Assembly (NCBI RefSeq): GCF_006385575.1
Contig: NZ_CP041040.1
Location: forward strand, 2,604,001-2,668,000
From: Microbacterium foliorum
GTDB taxonomy: Bacteria; Actinomycetota; Actinomycetes; Actinomycetales; Microbacteriaceae
Reading direction: 5' to 3'
DNA: 64,000 nt
The notes under the pieces are model-generated. The model had not been told where the DNA came from and ran no database searches. It saw only the letters and a list, made by a program, of their open reading frames with translations. Positions 1 through 7,945 of the stretch are shown piece by piece (position 1 is the first letter of the stretch; every line of letters begins with the position of its first letter). Position numbers and translations under genes: made by a program.

Positions 1-600
1 TCATGCCGTCACCCCCATAGCTGTCCTCAGTCGCGAGAGCCCATCCCGCATCCGTGTTTTGATCGTCCCCAGCGGTGCTCCCACGAGCACAGCCACTTCG
101 TTCTGACTGTAACCGCCGTAATAGGCCAGAACGAGAGCTTCGCGCTGCGCCTCAGGAAGACCGGAGAGCGCGTGAACGACCTTCTCGCCCTCGATGCCCA
201 GTTCCACCGTCTCCGCGACACTGTCGTGCGCGACTCCGATGTCTCTGAACCCGGCTCGTACGTCTCGGTCCGCGCTGGACTGGGACGCCCGAACCCGGTC
301 GACCGCACGACGGTGCGCGATCGTCATCACCCAGGTTCTTCCCTGCCCCTTGTTCGGAGCGAACTTCGTAGCGGATTGCCAGATCTCCAAGAAGACTTCC
401 TGGAGCACCTCTTCGCTCTGCGAGCGGTTCACGAGGACCCTGAGGATGAGGCCGAAGACGCGGGAAGACAGAGTGTCGTAGAGCTCCGCGAATGCGCGCT
501 GATCACCGTCGCCGATGCGAACGAGCAGGTCAGCGACAGCATCCCGAGCCGTACCGTCTTCGGGTACGTCCATTCCGTCGATGACCATCTCTAACAGCAT
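1..600 (-). CDS. sigK: ECF RNA polymerase sigma factor, SigK-like
   Basis: The 199-residue protein has the two-domain layout of an extracytoplasmic-function sigma factor: region 2 around residues 35-105 (EEVLQEVFLEIW, then GRTWVMTIAHRRAVDRVR) and region 4 at the C-terminus with a helix-turn-helix (LPEAQREALVLAYY then VGAPLGTIKTRMRDGLSRLR). It would direct RNA polymerase to a small regulon. The stop codon is at the very edge of the window, so an anti-sigma factor gene (RskA type) would be expected just outside. The SigK subfamily assignment rests on this domain layout and on the divergent fasciclin lipoprotein gene, the same pairing as SigK with MPT70/MPT83 in mycobacteria. Confidence 0.88.
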   Translation of the reverse strand: MLLEMVIDGMDVPEDGTARDAVADLLVRIGDGDQRAFAELYDTLSSRVFGLILRVLVNRSQSEEVLQEVFLEIWQSATKFAPNKGQGRTWVMTIAHRRAVDRVRASQSSADRDVRAGFRDIGVAHDSVAETVELGIEGEKVVHALSGLPEAQREALVLAYYGGYSQNEVAVLVGAPLGTIKTRMRDGLSRLRTAMGVTA

Positions 601-746
601 GCCGCATCCACCCCGCTTTCCCGTGCAGCCGCCACCCGAAAGTGACGGAAACGAGTCCTCTTAAGTGTTCTTCGTCGAAACCTGTTCGCCGCCGACCCCC
701 GAAACGGATTGGATTCGGCGGCGCGGAAAAAACTTTGCGATTTCTC

Positions 747-773
747 CCATCCGATCCCGCAGGGGCTCCGAAC
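747..773 (+). promoter_or_regulatory. Candidate SigK-type promoter of the fasciclin gene
   Basis: CCATCC at 747-752 and CGAAC at 769-773 are separated by 16 nt, 51 nt upstream of the fasciclin start codon. This resembles the CCATCC / CGAAT promoter form remembered for mycobacterial SigK targets. The match, the spacing and the divergent sigK gene together suggest SigK control. It is inferred from pattern only, and the -10 element differs from that form at one base. Confidence 0.5.
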
Positions 774-823
774 GACTGTCAACGCCACGGAGAGGCCGTG
801 GCAGTGTTCTGAAGGAGCTTGAG

Positions 824-1486
824 ATGTTCAGCACCAAGAAGAAGGTCACCGCAGCCATCACCCTCGGCCTTGCGAGCGCATTCCTGCTCTCCGCATGTTC
901 CATGGGCGGCACCACCGAAGAGCCGGCAGAGTCGACGGCCCCCGAGTCGTCCGAGACGATGGCTCCTGAGACCGAGACGATGGATCCGGCCGCGAACCTG
1001 GTCGGCCCCGGCTGCGCCGCATACGCAGAGGCTGTTCCGGACGGCGCAGGATCCGTCGAGGGCATGTCTCTCGACCCGGTCGCCACCGCAGCATCCAACA
1101 ACCCGCTGCTCACCACGCTGGTTGCCGCAGTCAGCGGACAGCTGAACCCCGACGTCAACCTCGTCGACACGCTGAACGGCGACGAGTTCACCGTCTTCGC
1201 ACCCGTCGATGACGCCTTCGCGAAGATCGACCCCGCCACCATCGAGGCACTCAAGACCGACAGCGCCACGCTGAGCTCGATCCTGACGTACCACGTGGTC
1301 CCCGGCCAGGTCGCCCCTGACGAGATCGCCGGCATGCACACCACCGTCCAGGGTGCCGACCTCGAGGTCACCGGCAGCGGCGACGACCTGATGGTCAACG
1401 ATGCCACCGTCATCTGCGGTGGAGTTCAGACCGCGAACGCGACCGTGTACCTCATCGACACGGTCCTGATGCCCCCGGCCGAGTAA
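824..1486 (+). CDS. Fasciclin-domain lipoprotein (MPT70/MPT83-like)
   Basis: The 220-residue protein begins with a lipoprotein signal (Lys-rich start, hydrophobic helix, lipobox LSAC near residue 25), then an acidic Thr/Glu/Ser-rich linker, then one fasciclin (FAS1) domain over roughly residues 80-220, with the box [14 protein letters not shown] and the region [11 protein letters not shown]1 domains act in adhesion or surface contacts. An in-frame upstream start at 665 exists, but the ATG at 824 has a strong ribosome site (GAAGGAG, 811-817) and gives a proper signal peptide. It is divergent from sigK and a likely SigK target. Confidence 0.88.
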   Translation: MFSTKKKVTAAITLGLASAFLLSACSMGGTTEEPAESTAPESSETMAPETETMDPAANLVGPGCAAYAEAVPDGAGSVEGMSLDPVATAASNNPLLTTLVAAVSGQLNPDVNLVDTLNGDEFTVFAPVDDAFAKIDPATIEALKTDSATLSSILTYHVVPGQVAPDEIAGMHTTVQGADLEVTGSGDDLMVNDATVICGGVQTANATVYLIDTVLMPPAE

Positions 1487-1554
1487 GGCAAGGGAACGCC
1501 GAGGCGGACACTCGGTAAGCCATCTCACCTCTCGGGGGAGGTCGGTGGGATGGA

Positions 1555-1595
1555 GAAGGAGCCGTTGACGACACGTCGTCAGCGGCTCCTTCTTT
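1555..1595 (+). terminator. Rho-independent terminator after the fasciclin gene
   Basis: An 18-bp stem (1555-1572 with 1575-1592, one G-U pair) closes on a 2-base loop and runs into TTT at 1593-1595. It lies between the fasciclin gene and tRNA-Lys. A 104-residue ORF reading across it and through the tRNA is not a gene. Confidence 0.75.
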
Positions 1596-1615
1596 GCGCC
1601 CTAGACTGGAGGGGC

Positions 1616-1688
1616 GGGCCTCTAGCTCAGTTGGCAGAGCATCGGACTTTTAATCCGCGGGTCGTGGGTTCGAGCCCCACGGGGCCCA
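1616..1688 (+). tRNA. tRNA-Lys (anticodon TTT)
   Basis: A full cloverleaf can be drawn: acceptor stem GGGCCTC/GGGGCCC (one T-G pair), D arm GCTC...GAGC, anticodon loop CTTTTAA with TTT at 1649-1651, and T arm GTGGG TTCGAGC CCCAC. The discriminator base is A1688; the CCA tail is not encoded. Confidence 0.96.
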
Positions 1689-1797
1689 CCGTTTATCACC
1701 GTCGGCCGGATCCGGCCACCCCCTTCAGTACGTCGGCACCCTGCGAGAGAGTCGTGGCGTCCCCATCCGGGACACTCACCCCACGAAAGGACGCATC

Positions 1798-2346
1798 ATG
1801 GCGACTCTCACCGACAGCCGAGTGGCATTTCTCGCGACAGACGGATTCGAGGACAGCGAGCTGACCAGTCCCTGGGAAGCGGTGCAGAGCGAGGGCGCGA
1901 GCGCCACGCTGATCGCACCGGACGGACAGCAGATCACCGGGAAGAACGGTCATGTGCAGCACGTCGACCTCACCTCCGAGACCGCGAAGGCCGACGAGTT
2001 CGACGCTCTCGTGCTTCCTGGCGGCGTCGTGAACGCCGACCACCTGCGGCTCGACAAGGCATCGATCGACCTCGCCCGCTCCTTCTTCGAGCAGCACAAG
2101 CCCGTCGCGGTCATCTGCCACGGCGCCTGGATCCTGATCGAGGCCGGCGTGGTCGACGGACGCACGCTCACCAGCTACCCGAGCCTCGCGACCGACCTCC
2201 GCAACGCCGGTGCCACCTGGGTCGACGAAGAAGTGGTGGTCGACGAGGGTCTCGTGTCCAGCCGCACTCCCGACGATCTCCCCGCTTTCAACGCGAAGCT
2301 GATCGAAGAGGTCGCCGAGGGGCGGCACGCAGGGCAGACCGCGTGA
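1798..2346 (+). CDS. DJ-1/PfpI family (type 1 glutamine amidotransferase-like) protein
   Basis: The 182-residue protein is a single DJ-1/PfpI domain of normal length. Landmarks are the N-terminal strand VAFLATDGFEDSEL, the strand DALVLPGGVVNADHLR, and the nucleophile elbow VICHGAW with the reactive Cys near residue 106 followed by His. Relatives are stress proteins, proposed deglycases or cysteine peptidases; the substrate here cannot be told from sequence. An ACGAAAGGACGC ribosome site precedes the ATG. It is a single gene between tRNA-Lys and a convergent CGNR gene. Confidence 0.9.
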   Translation: MATLTDSRVAFLATDGFEDSELTSPWEAVQSEGASATLIAPDGQQITGKNGHVQHVDLTSETAKADEFDALVLPGGVVNADHLRLDKASIDLARSFFEQHKPVAVICHGAWILIEAGVVDGRTLTSYPSLATDLRNAGATWVDEEVVVDEGLVSSRTPDDLPAFNAKLIEEVAEGRHAGQTA

Positions 2347-2363
2347 TCTGAAATCCGAACACC

Positions 2364-2414
2364 CGGCGGTCCGGCGTCAGGAGCCAGCGCGAGCCCTGTG
2401 ACGCCGGACCGCCG
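2364..2414. terminator. Shared hairpin between convergent genes
   Basis: A perfect 16-bp inverted repeat (2364-2379 with 2399-2414) encloses a 19-base loop. It spans the stop codon and last codons of the CGNR gene and lies just after the PfpI-like gene, so it can act on both strands. No clear U tract is present on either side. Confidence 0.5.
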
Positions 2415-2898
2415 CTCTGTTCGCACAGCGCACCGAGCAGAACCGCTGTCGGCCGTTGCGGGTCACATCGACGACCACGTTCGTGCAGGGCGAGGCCGCG
2501 CAGCGGCCCAGCCGATCCATGCCACGCGTGACGAGGTGCAGCGACGTGCCGACGGCGAAGACAGCCCGCAGCACGTACGGCAGAGATCTCACGTCGTCGC
2601 GGTAGTGCAGGTGCCAGCCTTCGCCGTCGTGGTTCGTCAGTCGCGGGTATGCCGCAGCGTCGACCATCTGCGCGTTGAGGATCTCGGCACGGGCATCCGG
2701 GTCCGCCGCATCGACGACCCGCAGCCAGTCGTCGATGACCTCGCGGACCCGTGCGTGATCGTCGGGGGCGGGCGGGAACGTCATCGTCATGCCCATCTCG
2801 AGGGTGCGCTCCTCGATGCCCGCTCGATCGACGGGGAAGTCGTCGGCGAGGGATGCGGCGAGGAGAACCGCATACTCGCCGTAAGGGTTGAGATGCAT
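2377..2898 (-). CDS. CGNR zinc-finger protein (ABATE domain), predicted transcriptional regulator
   Basis: The 173-residue protein has an N-terminal ABATE-type region (residues about 10-120, with NPYGEYAVLLAASLADD at the start) and a C-terminal CGNR zinc finger (residues about 130-173) with the pattern GRCAASPCTN...RQRFCSVRCANRAAVRRHR, giving four metal-ligand cysteines. The family is thought to consist of stress- or ligand-responsive regulators. It is divergent from the small CxxC protein at 2924 with only 25 bp between them, so the two may share control. No target can be named. Confidence 0.85.
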   Translation of the reverse strand: MHLNPYGEYAVLLAASLADDFPVDRAGIEERTLEMGMTMTFPPAPDDHARVREVIDDWLRVVDAADPDARAEILNAQMVDAAAYPRLTNHDGEGWHLHYRDDVRSLPYVLRAVFAVGTSLHLVTRGMDRLGRCAASPCTNVVVDVTRNGRQRFCSVRCANRAAVRRHRARAGS

Positions 2899-2923
2899 AA
2901 GGCCATTACATCACGCTGGATAC

Positions 2924-3124
2924 ATGACCACGTTGCACACCCTGCCGATCCCCCGTCAGACCACGACCGCGCATGAGCACGCCTGGGTCGCGGACTCACG
3001 GCATCCGACCAGCGAGGGCGTCGTCGTGTACGTCCGCTGCGTCGGCTGCGGCACGCATCGCGTCGACCTGCAGGCGCACCCGCTGACACCTCCCGCCGCG
3101 ATCAGCCGCGAGACCTCGGACTGA
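2924..3124 (+). CDS. Small hypothetical protein with one CxxC motif
   Basis: A 66-residue protein with VRCVGCGTHRVDL in its second half, a single CxxC that could be half of a zinc knuckle. An in-frame start at 2888 would overlap the divergent CGNR gene, so the ATG at 2924 is preferred. Small proteins of this form next to CGNR regulators look familiar for Microbacteriaceae, but no function is known to me. Confidence 0.6.
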   Translation: MTTLHTLPIPRQTTTAHEHAWVADSRHPTSEGVVVYVRCVGCGTHRVDLQAHPLTPPAAISRETSD

Positions 3125-3132
3125 CCGTCCGA

Positions 3133-3765
3133 TCAGGCCGCGACGATCTCGCCGTTCCGCGGCACCCAGGTCTGCGCCTCCTCGCGGACGAACGCGAGGG
3201 GGATCCCGCGGCCGTCCTGCTCGACCGAATCCGAGACCTGGAGGTGCAGATGCGGTTCGGTGCTGTTCCCCGAATTGCCGCATTCACCGATCATCTCCCC
3301 CGTCGACACTCGGTCACCGAGTCGCGGCCGCACGCTCCCGGCCCTCAGATGGGCGAGCAGCACGAGAGCACCGTCACGACGGATGACGACGTGGTTTCCG
3401 GCGATCGCCGGTGCCCCGGCGAGCACACGCGATCTCTGCGTCAGCGCGTAACTCAGCTGCGCTCCGATCGATCGACGGGCGACGTGGTCGTCTTCCCCAT
3501 CGTGGACCCGCACCACCTCGCCCGACACGGGCGCGAGGATCGGACGCCCGAAGCCGACGAACACCGAGGCGGGCTCGGTTCCGAAGATGCTCCCGAGACT
3601 GCGAGGTGCGCTGCGACCGCTCGCGTCGACCGGCACGAAGTCGATCGCGTGCGAGCTGCCGAACAGCTCCGTGCCGTGGCTCGGGATGCGTGACGCCGGG
3701 CTGTTCTGGACGATCCACCGCCCGGTGAACGGCAGGGTCATCACGAACGGCTCCGGCTCGTTCAT
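3133..3765 (-). CDS. M23 family metallopeptidase
   Basis: The 210-residue protein has the LytM/M23 zinc-peptidase motifs: the first ligands in SSHAIDFVPVD (HxxxD), a strand around GEVVRVHDGEDDH, and the HxH motif in EPHLHLQVSD. No signal peptide is evident, which is unusual for a cell-wall endopeptidase; the protein may be cytosolic or exported another way. The ATG at 3765 overlaps the stop of the DUF1697 gene (ATGA), so the two are translationally coupled. Much longer open reading in this frame upstream is only a shadow of that gene. Confidence 0.85.
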   Translation of the reverse strand: MNEPEPFVMTLPFTGRWIVQNSPASRIPSHGTELFGSSHAIDFVPVDASGRSAPRSLGSIFGTEPASVFVGFGRPILAPVSGEVVRVHDGEDDHVARRSIGAQLSYALTQRSRVLAGAPAIAGNHVVIRRDGALVLLAHLRAGSVRPRLGDRVSTGEMIGECGNSGNSTEPHLHLQVSDSVEQDGRGIPLAFVREEAQTWVPRNGEIVAA

Positions 3766-4289
3766 GCGGTCAGCTCGGCGAGCCTTCGGACGGTGCGGAG
3801 GTTTCGCGCCGTGCCGGCGACACCGAGCGCGCGGTCGAGGACGGCCTTGGTGAGCCTCGTGCTGTGCACGCCGCCCTCGGCGTAGTCGATCCACAGATCG
3901 CCGCCGACCAGCGCGATCCGCTCCCCCGGCATGAGCCGCTCCTGCAGCGCCTCGACGGCCCCGGGCGCTGCCGGCGCCTCGAGGAACATCGCGTGCAGCA
4001 GCTTCTCCGACGCGCCGCCGAACGGGTGCGCATCCAGGGCATGGACGAGAGCGTCGTGCGTCCGCAGGATCACCGGGGTGTCGACGTCGAACTCGCGGAC
4101 GATCAGCGCGCGGACGTCCGCACATGCGGACGTCGGATCGTCCGGGTGCTCGCACACGATGTTCCCACTCGCGATGTAGGTCCACACCTCACCCAGCATC
4201 GGAGCGAGCACCTCGCGCAGCTGAGCCATCGGCACCCGGTTGCGACCCGAGACGTTGACAGCTCGCAGCAGCAGGACGCTGCGAGTCAC
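3762..4289 (-). CDS. DUF1697 domain-containing protein
   Basis: The 175-residue protein matches the DUF1697 family over its whole length: the opening LLLRAVNVSGRNRVPMAQLRE, the segment YIASGNIVCE, and the tail STRLTKAVLDRALGVAGTARNLRTV. Its function is unknown. It starts with GTG and overlaps the end of the nicotinamidase gene by 4 nt (GTGA) and the start of the M23 gene by 4 nt (ATGA). It is therefore the middle cistron of a tightly coupled three-gene operon. Confidence 0.9.
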   Translation of the reverse strand: MTRSVLLLRAVNVSGRNRVPMAQLREVLAPMLGEVWTYIASGNIVCEHPDDPTSACADVRALIVREFDVDTPVILRTHDALVHALDAHPFGGASEKLLHAMFLEAPAAPGAVEALQERLMPGERIALVGGDLWIDYAEGGVHSTRLTKAVLDRALGVAGTARNLRTVRRLAELTA

Positions 4290-4867
4290 GCAGCGTCGCT
4301 CTCGACGAGCTCGGCGCCCGCATGAGCGAGTTCTGCGAGGGCCGCCGCACTCGGCTCTGGTGCGACACCCGCGATCAGATCGGTGAAGATGCGCACCCGG
4401 ACCCCGTGCGCCACTGCGTCGAGCGCAGAGGCCCGCACACAGTGGTCTGTGGCGATGCCGACGACATCGGCCGTGAGGACACCCGCCGCTGTGAGGATCG
4501 CACCGACGGTCTCACCCGATTCCGTCGCGCCCTCGAACATCGAATACGCAGGGCGTCCCTGTCCTTTGTGCACATGATGCGTGACGGCATCGGTCACCAG
4601 CAGCGGGTCGTAGTCGGCGCCGGGTGTGCCCGCGACGCAGTGCACGGGCCACGTGTCGACGAAGTCCGGCGCCTCTCCGAAATGGCCGCCGTTGTCGCCC
4701 TCGGCGTCGTGCCAGTCGCGCGACGCGACGATGACGTCGTACTCGGCCGCGTGTACGGCCAGGAAGGCGGAGACAGCGGATGCCACAGCATCGCCACCAT
4801 CGACGGCCAATGCACCGCCCTCGGTGAAGTCGTTCTGCACGTCGACGATCAGAAGTGCTCTGCTCAT
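4286..4867 (-). CDS. pncA: Nicotinamidase / isochorismatase family protein
   Basis: The 193-residue protein hydrolyses nicotinamide to nicotinate in NAD salvage by family assignment. The catalytic Asp is in LLIVDVQNDFTEGG, the metal-site region is SRDWHD...HF, the active-site Lys is in HHVHKGQG, and the nucleophile Cys is in GIATDHCVRASALDA. The start at 4867 gives MSRALLIVDVQ, the usual PncA N-terminus; an in-frame start 48 nt upstream adds residues not typical of the family. First gene of the pncA/DUF1697/M23 operon. Confidence 0.92.
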   Translation of the reverse strand: MSRALLIVDVQNDFTEGGALAVDGGDAVASAVSAFLAVHAAEYDVIVASRDWHDAEGDNGGHFGEAPDFVDTWPVHCVAGTPGADYDPLLVTDAVTHHVHKGQGRPAYSMFEGATESGETVGAILTAAGVLTADVVGIATDHCVRASALDAVAHGVRVRIFTDLIAGVAPEPSAAALAELAHAGAELVESDAA

Positions 4868-4913
4868 GATCTGAGAGTACGCCGCCCCACCGGTGGCCCC
4901 AAGGCAGGAAACC

Positions 4914-4949
4914 AAAAGGCCCCGAGATGTTGTTCACATCACGGGGCCT
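4914..4949 (-). terminator. Rho-independent terminator of tRNA-Thr
   Basis: Stem AGGCCCCG (4917-4924) with CGGGGCCT (4942-4949), extended inside by GATGT/ACATC, is followed on the minus strand by TTTT (4914-4917). It starts 2 bp downstream of the tRNA-Thr 3' end. Confidence 0.8.
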
Positions 4950-4951
4950 GC

Positions 4952-5027
4952 TGGAGCCGCTTGTCAGAATCGAACTGACGACCTTTTCATTACGAGTGAA
5001 ATGCTCTGCCGACTGAGCTAAAGCGGC
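4952..5027 (-). tRNA. tRNA-Thr (anticodon CGT)
   Basis: The minus strand gives GCCGCTT...AAGCGGC as acceptor stem, D arm GCTC...GAGC, anticodon stem TTTCA/TGAAA with loop CTCGTAA and anticodon CGT, T arm GTCAG TTCGATT CTGAC, discriminator T and an encoded CCA (4952-4954). Confidence 0.96.
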
Positions 5028-5078
5028 GCGATCATCGATATTACCCGTTCCGGAGCCGCACCGCGAATCGAGCCACGA

Positions 5079-6635
5079 TCACTCGCAGCGGACGTCGCCC
5101 TCGGGCACGACATCGTCGAGGAGGAACGCCTCGACAGCGTCGTCGACGCACGTGTTGCCCTTGTTGTATCCGGTGTGCCCTTCGCCCACACGGGTGATCA
5201 GCACGCCCTCTTCGAGCTGCGCCGCGAGCGACTCCGACCACTCGTACGGCGTCGCCGGGTCGTTGGTCGTGCCGACCACGAGGATCGGCCCTGCGCCTTC
5301 GGCGTTGATCTCGCCGCGCGTGCCGGTCGGCGGGTAGGGCCACACCGAGCAGGAGTCCGGACCGCTCCAATACGGAGCGATCGTCGGCGCGCCGTCGGCG
5401 ATCTTCTCCTCGGTCGCAGCCTCTGCCGCCGGGTCGTCTTCGACCGGATAGTCCATGCAGTTGTAGGCGCGGAACGCTTCGCTCGAGTTGTCGAGATAGG
5501 TGCCGTTCTCACGTCCGTTGTAGAAGTCGGCGAGGAAGAACGCTGTCGTCGGGTCACCCTGCAGAGCCTCGTCGAGCGCCTGTGTGAGGTACTGCCAGCT
5601 GTCTGCCGAATACAGGGCCGCGATGATGCCGGTCATCAGCGCGTCCGCGCCGAGCATGCGTCCGTCGCCGTTCTCGAGCGGGTTCGCGTCGACGCTCGCC
5701 AGGAGCGCCCCGAGGTCGGCCATGGCCTCATCGACCGTGCCGTTGAACGGGCATTCGCCCGAGTCGAGGCAGTTCTGCATGTACGCGCGGAGAGCCGATT
5801 CGAATCCGAGCGCCTGGGTCGCGCCGACATCGAGCCCGGAGACGGCCGGATCGATCGCGCCGTCGAGCACGAGTCGTCCTGCCTTGTCGGGGTACAGGTC
5901 GGCGTACGTCGCGCCGAGGAACGTGCCGTACGAGTAGCCGATGTAGTTCAGCTGCTTGTCACCGAGCACAGCGCGGATCAGATCCATGTCACGTGCGGCG
6001 TTGATCGTGGTGACGTAGGGCAGGATGCCGCCGCTGTTCGCCTCGCACGCGTCGGCGAACTCCTTGTGCGACTCGAGCAGCTCGGCCTCCCATTCCGCGC
6101 TCCCCCGCTTCCCTGCGGGGATCGTGTAGAGGTAGTCGTCCATGCCTGCAGCATCGAAGCAGGTCACGGCGGTCGACTCTCCGACGCCGCGGGGATCGAA
6201 TCCGATCACGTCGTAGTCGTCAATGAGATCGGCTCCGACCGCGAAGTCGAGGCTGTCACGGATGAGCTCGACACCGCTGGCGCCGGGGCCACCGGGATTC
6301 GTCAGCAGTGACCCCTGGGAGATCCCCGTCGCCTGATGGCGCACGACGGCGAGGGTGATCTCGCCCTCGCCCGGGTTCTCCCAGTCGAGCGGAGCTGTCA
6401 CGTCGGTGCAGTCGAACCCGGTGCCGCACTCACTCCAGGTGAGCGTCTGCCCGTAGAACGGCAGCAGGTCCTCTGACACGCCCTCAGTGTCCGGCGCGTT
6501 CGTGGCGGAGGGCTTCGGCGCGGCCTGCTCGGGGATCATCGAGTACAGGCACCCGGAGAGTGCGACCGAGGCTGCGGCGAGGCCGGCGATCACGGCGACG
6601 GCACGTCGGAAGCGGGAAGTCGGTCGATTGTTCAC
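5079..6635 (-). CDS. Alpha/beta-hydrolase lipoprotein, tripeptidyl aminopeptidase (TAP-like) family
   Basis: The 518-residue exported protein has a lipoprotein signal (LSGC near residue 29). The alpha/beta-hydrolase core carries the oxyanion segment NPGGPGASG (about 112-120), the strand DVIGFDPRGVGES and the nucleophile elbow GYSYGT with Ser near residue 235. A C-terminal TAP-like domain provides the acid (GTTNDPATP) and the His (VGEGHTGYNKGN). Streptomyces relatives are secreted tripeptidyl aminopeptidases. It starts with GTG overlapping the stop of holB (GTGA), so it is coupled to holB. Confidence 0.9.
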   Translation of the reverse strand: MNNRPTSRFRRAVAVIAGLAAASVALSGCLYSMIPEQAAPKPSATNAPDTEGVSEDLLPFYGQTLTWSECGTGFDCTDVTAPLDWENPGEGEITLAVVRHQATGISQGSLLTNPGGPGASGVELIRDSLDFAVGADLIDDYDVIGFDPRGVGESTAVTCFDAAGMDDYLYTIPAGKRGSAEWEAELLESHKEFADACEANSGGILPYVTTINAARDMDLIRAVLGDKQLNYIGYSYGTFLGATYADLYPDKAGRLVLDGAIDPAVSGLDVGATQALGFESALRAYMQNCLDSGECPFNGTVDEAMADLGALLASVDANPLENGDGRMLGADALMTGIIAALYSADSWQYLTQALDEALQGDPTTAFFLADFYNGRENGTYLDNSSEAFRAYNCMDYPVEDDPAAEAATEEKIADGAPTIAPYWSGPDSCSVWPYPPTGTRGEINAEGAGPILVVGTTNDPATPYEWSESLAAQLEEGVLITRVGEGHTGYNKGNTCVDDAVEAFLLDDVVPEGDVRCE

Positions 6636-7789
6636 GGTGTCCTCCCGCTCGTGACAGTCACGAGCAAGCTCTCGAGGGCGAGCAGCGGTGCGACGTTGCG
6701 CTCCAGCGACTGGCGCGTGTCGGCAAGGTGGTCGAGTACGACAAGAGTACGGGTCTCGGGCCAGGCCGCTGCCAGCGCGGCCAGATCTTCGCGAAGCTCG
6801 CGATTGATCAGCTCGTCGTCTCTGCCGAACTGCAGCATGACGACGTCACGGAACAGCGACTGCAGATCGGTGAGCACCCTGTCGATGCCGTCACGCAGGC
6901 TTCGGGTCGCACGCTTCTTCTGGTCGTCCTCCAGCGCGGAGATCTGTGTGCGCAGAGCCGGCGGAACGGCCTGCCCCTCGGCGATGCCGACCATCCGGAG
7001 CAGAGATGCACGCTCGGCGGCGTCGCGCTCGGCGGTGAGCGCCTTGGCGTCGTCCGTGGCGGCCTGGATGATGCGCCCGGCGACCTCGACGGCGTCGCTG
7101 ACACCGCGAACCCCCAGCACCGACCGCAGGGTCTCGTCGCGGCGGCGACGGGCAGCCTCATCAGTGGCGAGGCGCTGGGCCATGCCGATGTGCCGTTGCG
7201 CATGACGAGCGGCCTGCTCGGCGATGCCCTCGTCGACCCCCGTGCGGAGGGTGATCAGGCGCGCCACGTCTGCGACGTCGGGCTCGCGCAGCCGCAGCGA
7301 GCGCACGCGGGAGCGGATCGTCGGCAGCAGGTCGGCTTCGCTCGGGGCGCAGAGTATCCAGACCGTCTGCTCGGGCGGCTCTTCGAGAGCCTTCAGCAGC
7401 ACGTTGGACGTGCGCTCGACCATGCGGTCGGCGTCTTCGACCACGATCACGCGATAGCGGCCGGCCGACGGCGCGAAGTACGAGCGCTCGACGAGCGCAC
7501 GAGCCTCCGCGATCGTGATGATGACCTTGTCGGTGCGCAATGCGGTCACATCAGGATGCGTTCCCGCCAGGACCTGACGCATCGCCGCCTCGTCGTCGGG
7601 GTGATCCGCTACAAGCGCAGCGGCGAAGGCGTGCGCGAGCGTGGAGCGCCCCGACCCGGGAGGGCCGGTGATGAGCCAGGCGTGCGACAGCGCGGAAGGA
7701 TCGGATGCGGCGTTGCGCAGAGTGTCGACCGCGGCATCCTGCCCCCACACATCGGCCCACGGGAAAGGGGCGGCGACAGTCTGGGGCAT
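6632..7789 (-). CDS. holB: DNA polymerase III subunit delta'
   Basis: The 385-residue clamp-loader subunit has an AAA+ fold with P-loop GPPGSGRST (about residues 42-50), the acidic strand VIVVEDADRM, SNVLLKALEEPP, and the IRSRVR segment of sensor 1. Between the P-loop and LAGTHPDV, where many delta' subunits carry a four-Cys zinc module, this protein has no cysteines (ALVADHPDDEAAMRQ). It lies downstream of topA and tmk, a common actinobacterial order, but is separated from tmk by a G/C-only repeat. Confidence 0.93.
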   Translation of the reverse strand: MPQTVAAPFPWADVWGQDAAVDTLRNAASDPSALSHAWLITGPPGSGRSTLAHAFAAALVADHPDDEAAMRQVLAGTHPDVTALRTDKVIITIAEARALVERSYFAPSAGRYRVIVVEDADRMVERTSNVLLKALEEPPEQTVWILCAPSEADLLPTIRSRVRSLRLREPDVADVARLITLRTGVDEGIAEQAARHAQRHIGMAQRLATDEAARRRRDETLRSVLGVRGVSDAVEVAGRIIQAATDDAKALTAERDAAERASLLRMVGIAEGQAVPPALRTQISALEDDQKKRATRSLRDGIDRVLTDLQSLFRDVVMLQFGRDDELINRELREDLAALAAAWPETRTLVVLDHLADTRQSLERNVAPLLALESLLVTVTSGRTP

Positions 7790-7873
7790 GTCCTCAGCCT
7801 AATCGGGAGCACCGACGTGCACGGCAACCACCACCGGATGCGCGGGGTCGACCCGAGGCAGGCGGCGTACCGG

Positions 7874-7945
7874 CGGGCAGGCAGGCAGTCGGGCGGGCGC
7901 GCCGGCGCGCGGGCGGGCGGGCCGGCGGGCGGGTGGGCGGGCGGC
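7874..7945. repeat. G-rich GGGC tandem-like repeat between tmk and holB
   Basis: About 70 bp consist almost only of G and C as GGGC/GGCA units on the plus strand, with at least seven GGG runs at 1-5 nt spacing. This meets the usual pattern for G-quadruplex formation on the template strand of the tmk-holB transcript. It ends exactly at the tmk stop codon and is not coding. Possible roles are a transcription pause or an expanding simple repeat. Confidence 0.75.

Noticed and set aside
1550..1864. 104-residue frame at 1550-1864
   Set aside because: Runs through a terminator, tRNA-Lys and the start of the PfpI-like gene.
3133..4185. 350-residue start for the M23 peptidase
   Set aside because: The upstream part is an off-frame reading of the DUF1697 gene; the coupled ATG at 3765 fits the family.
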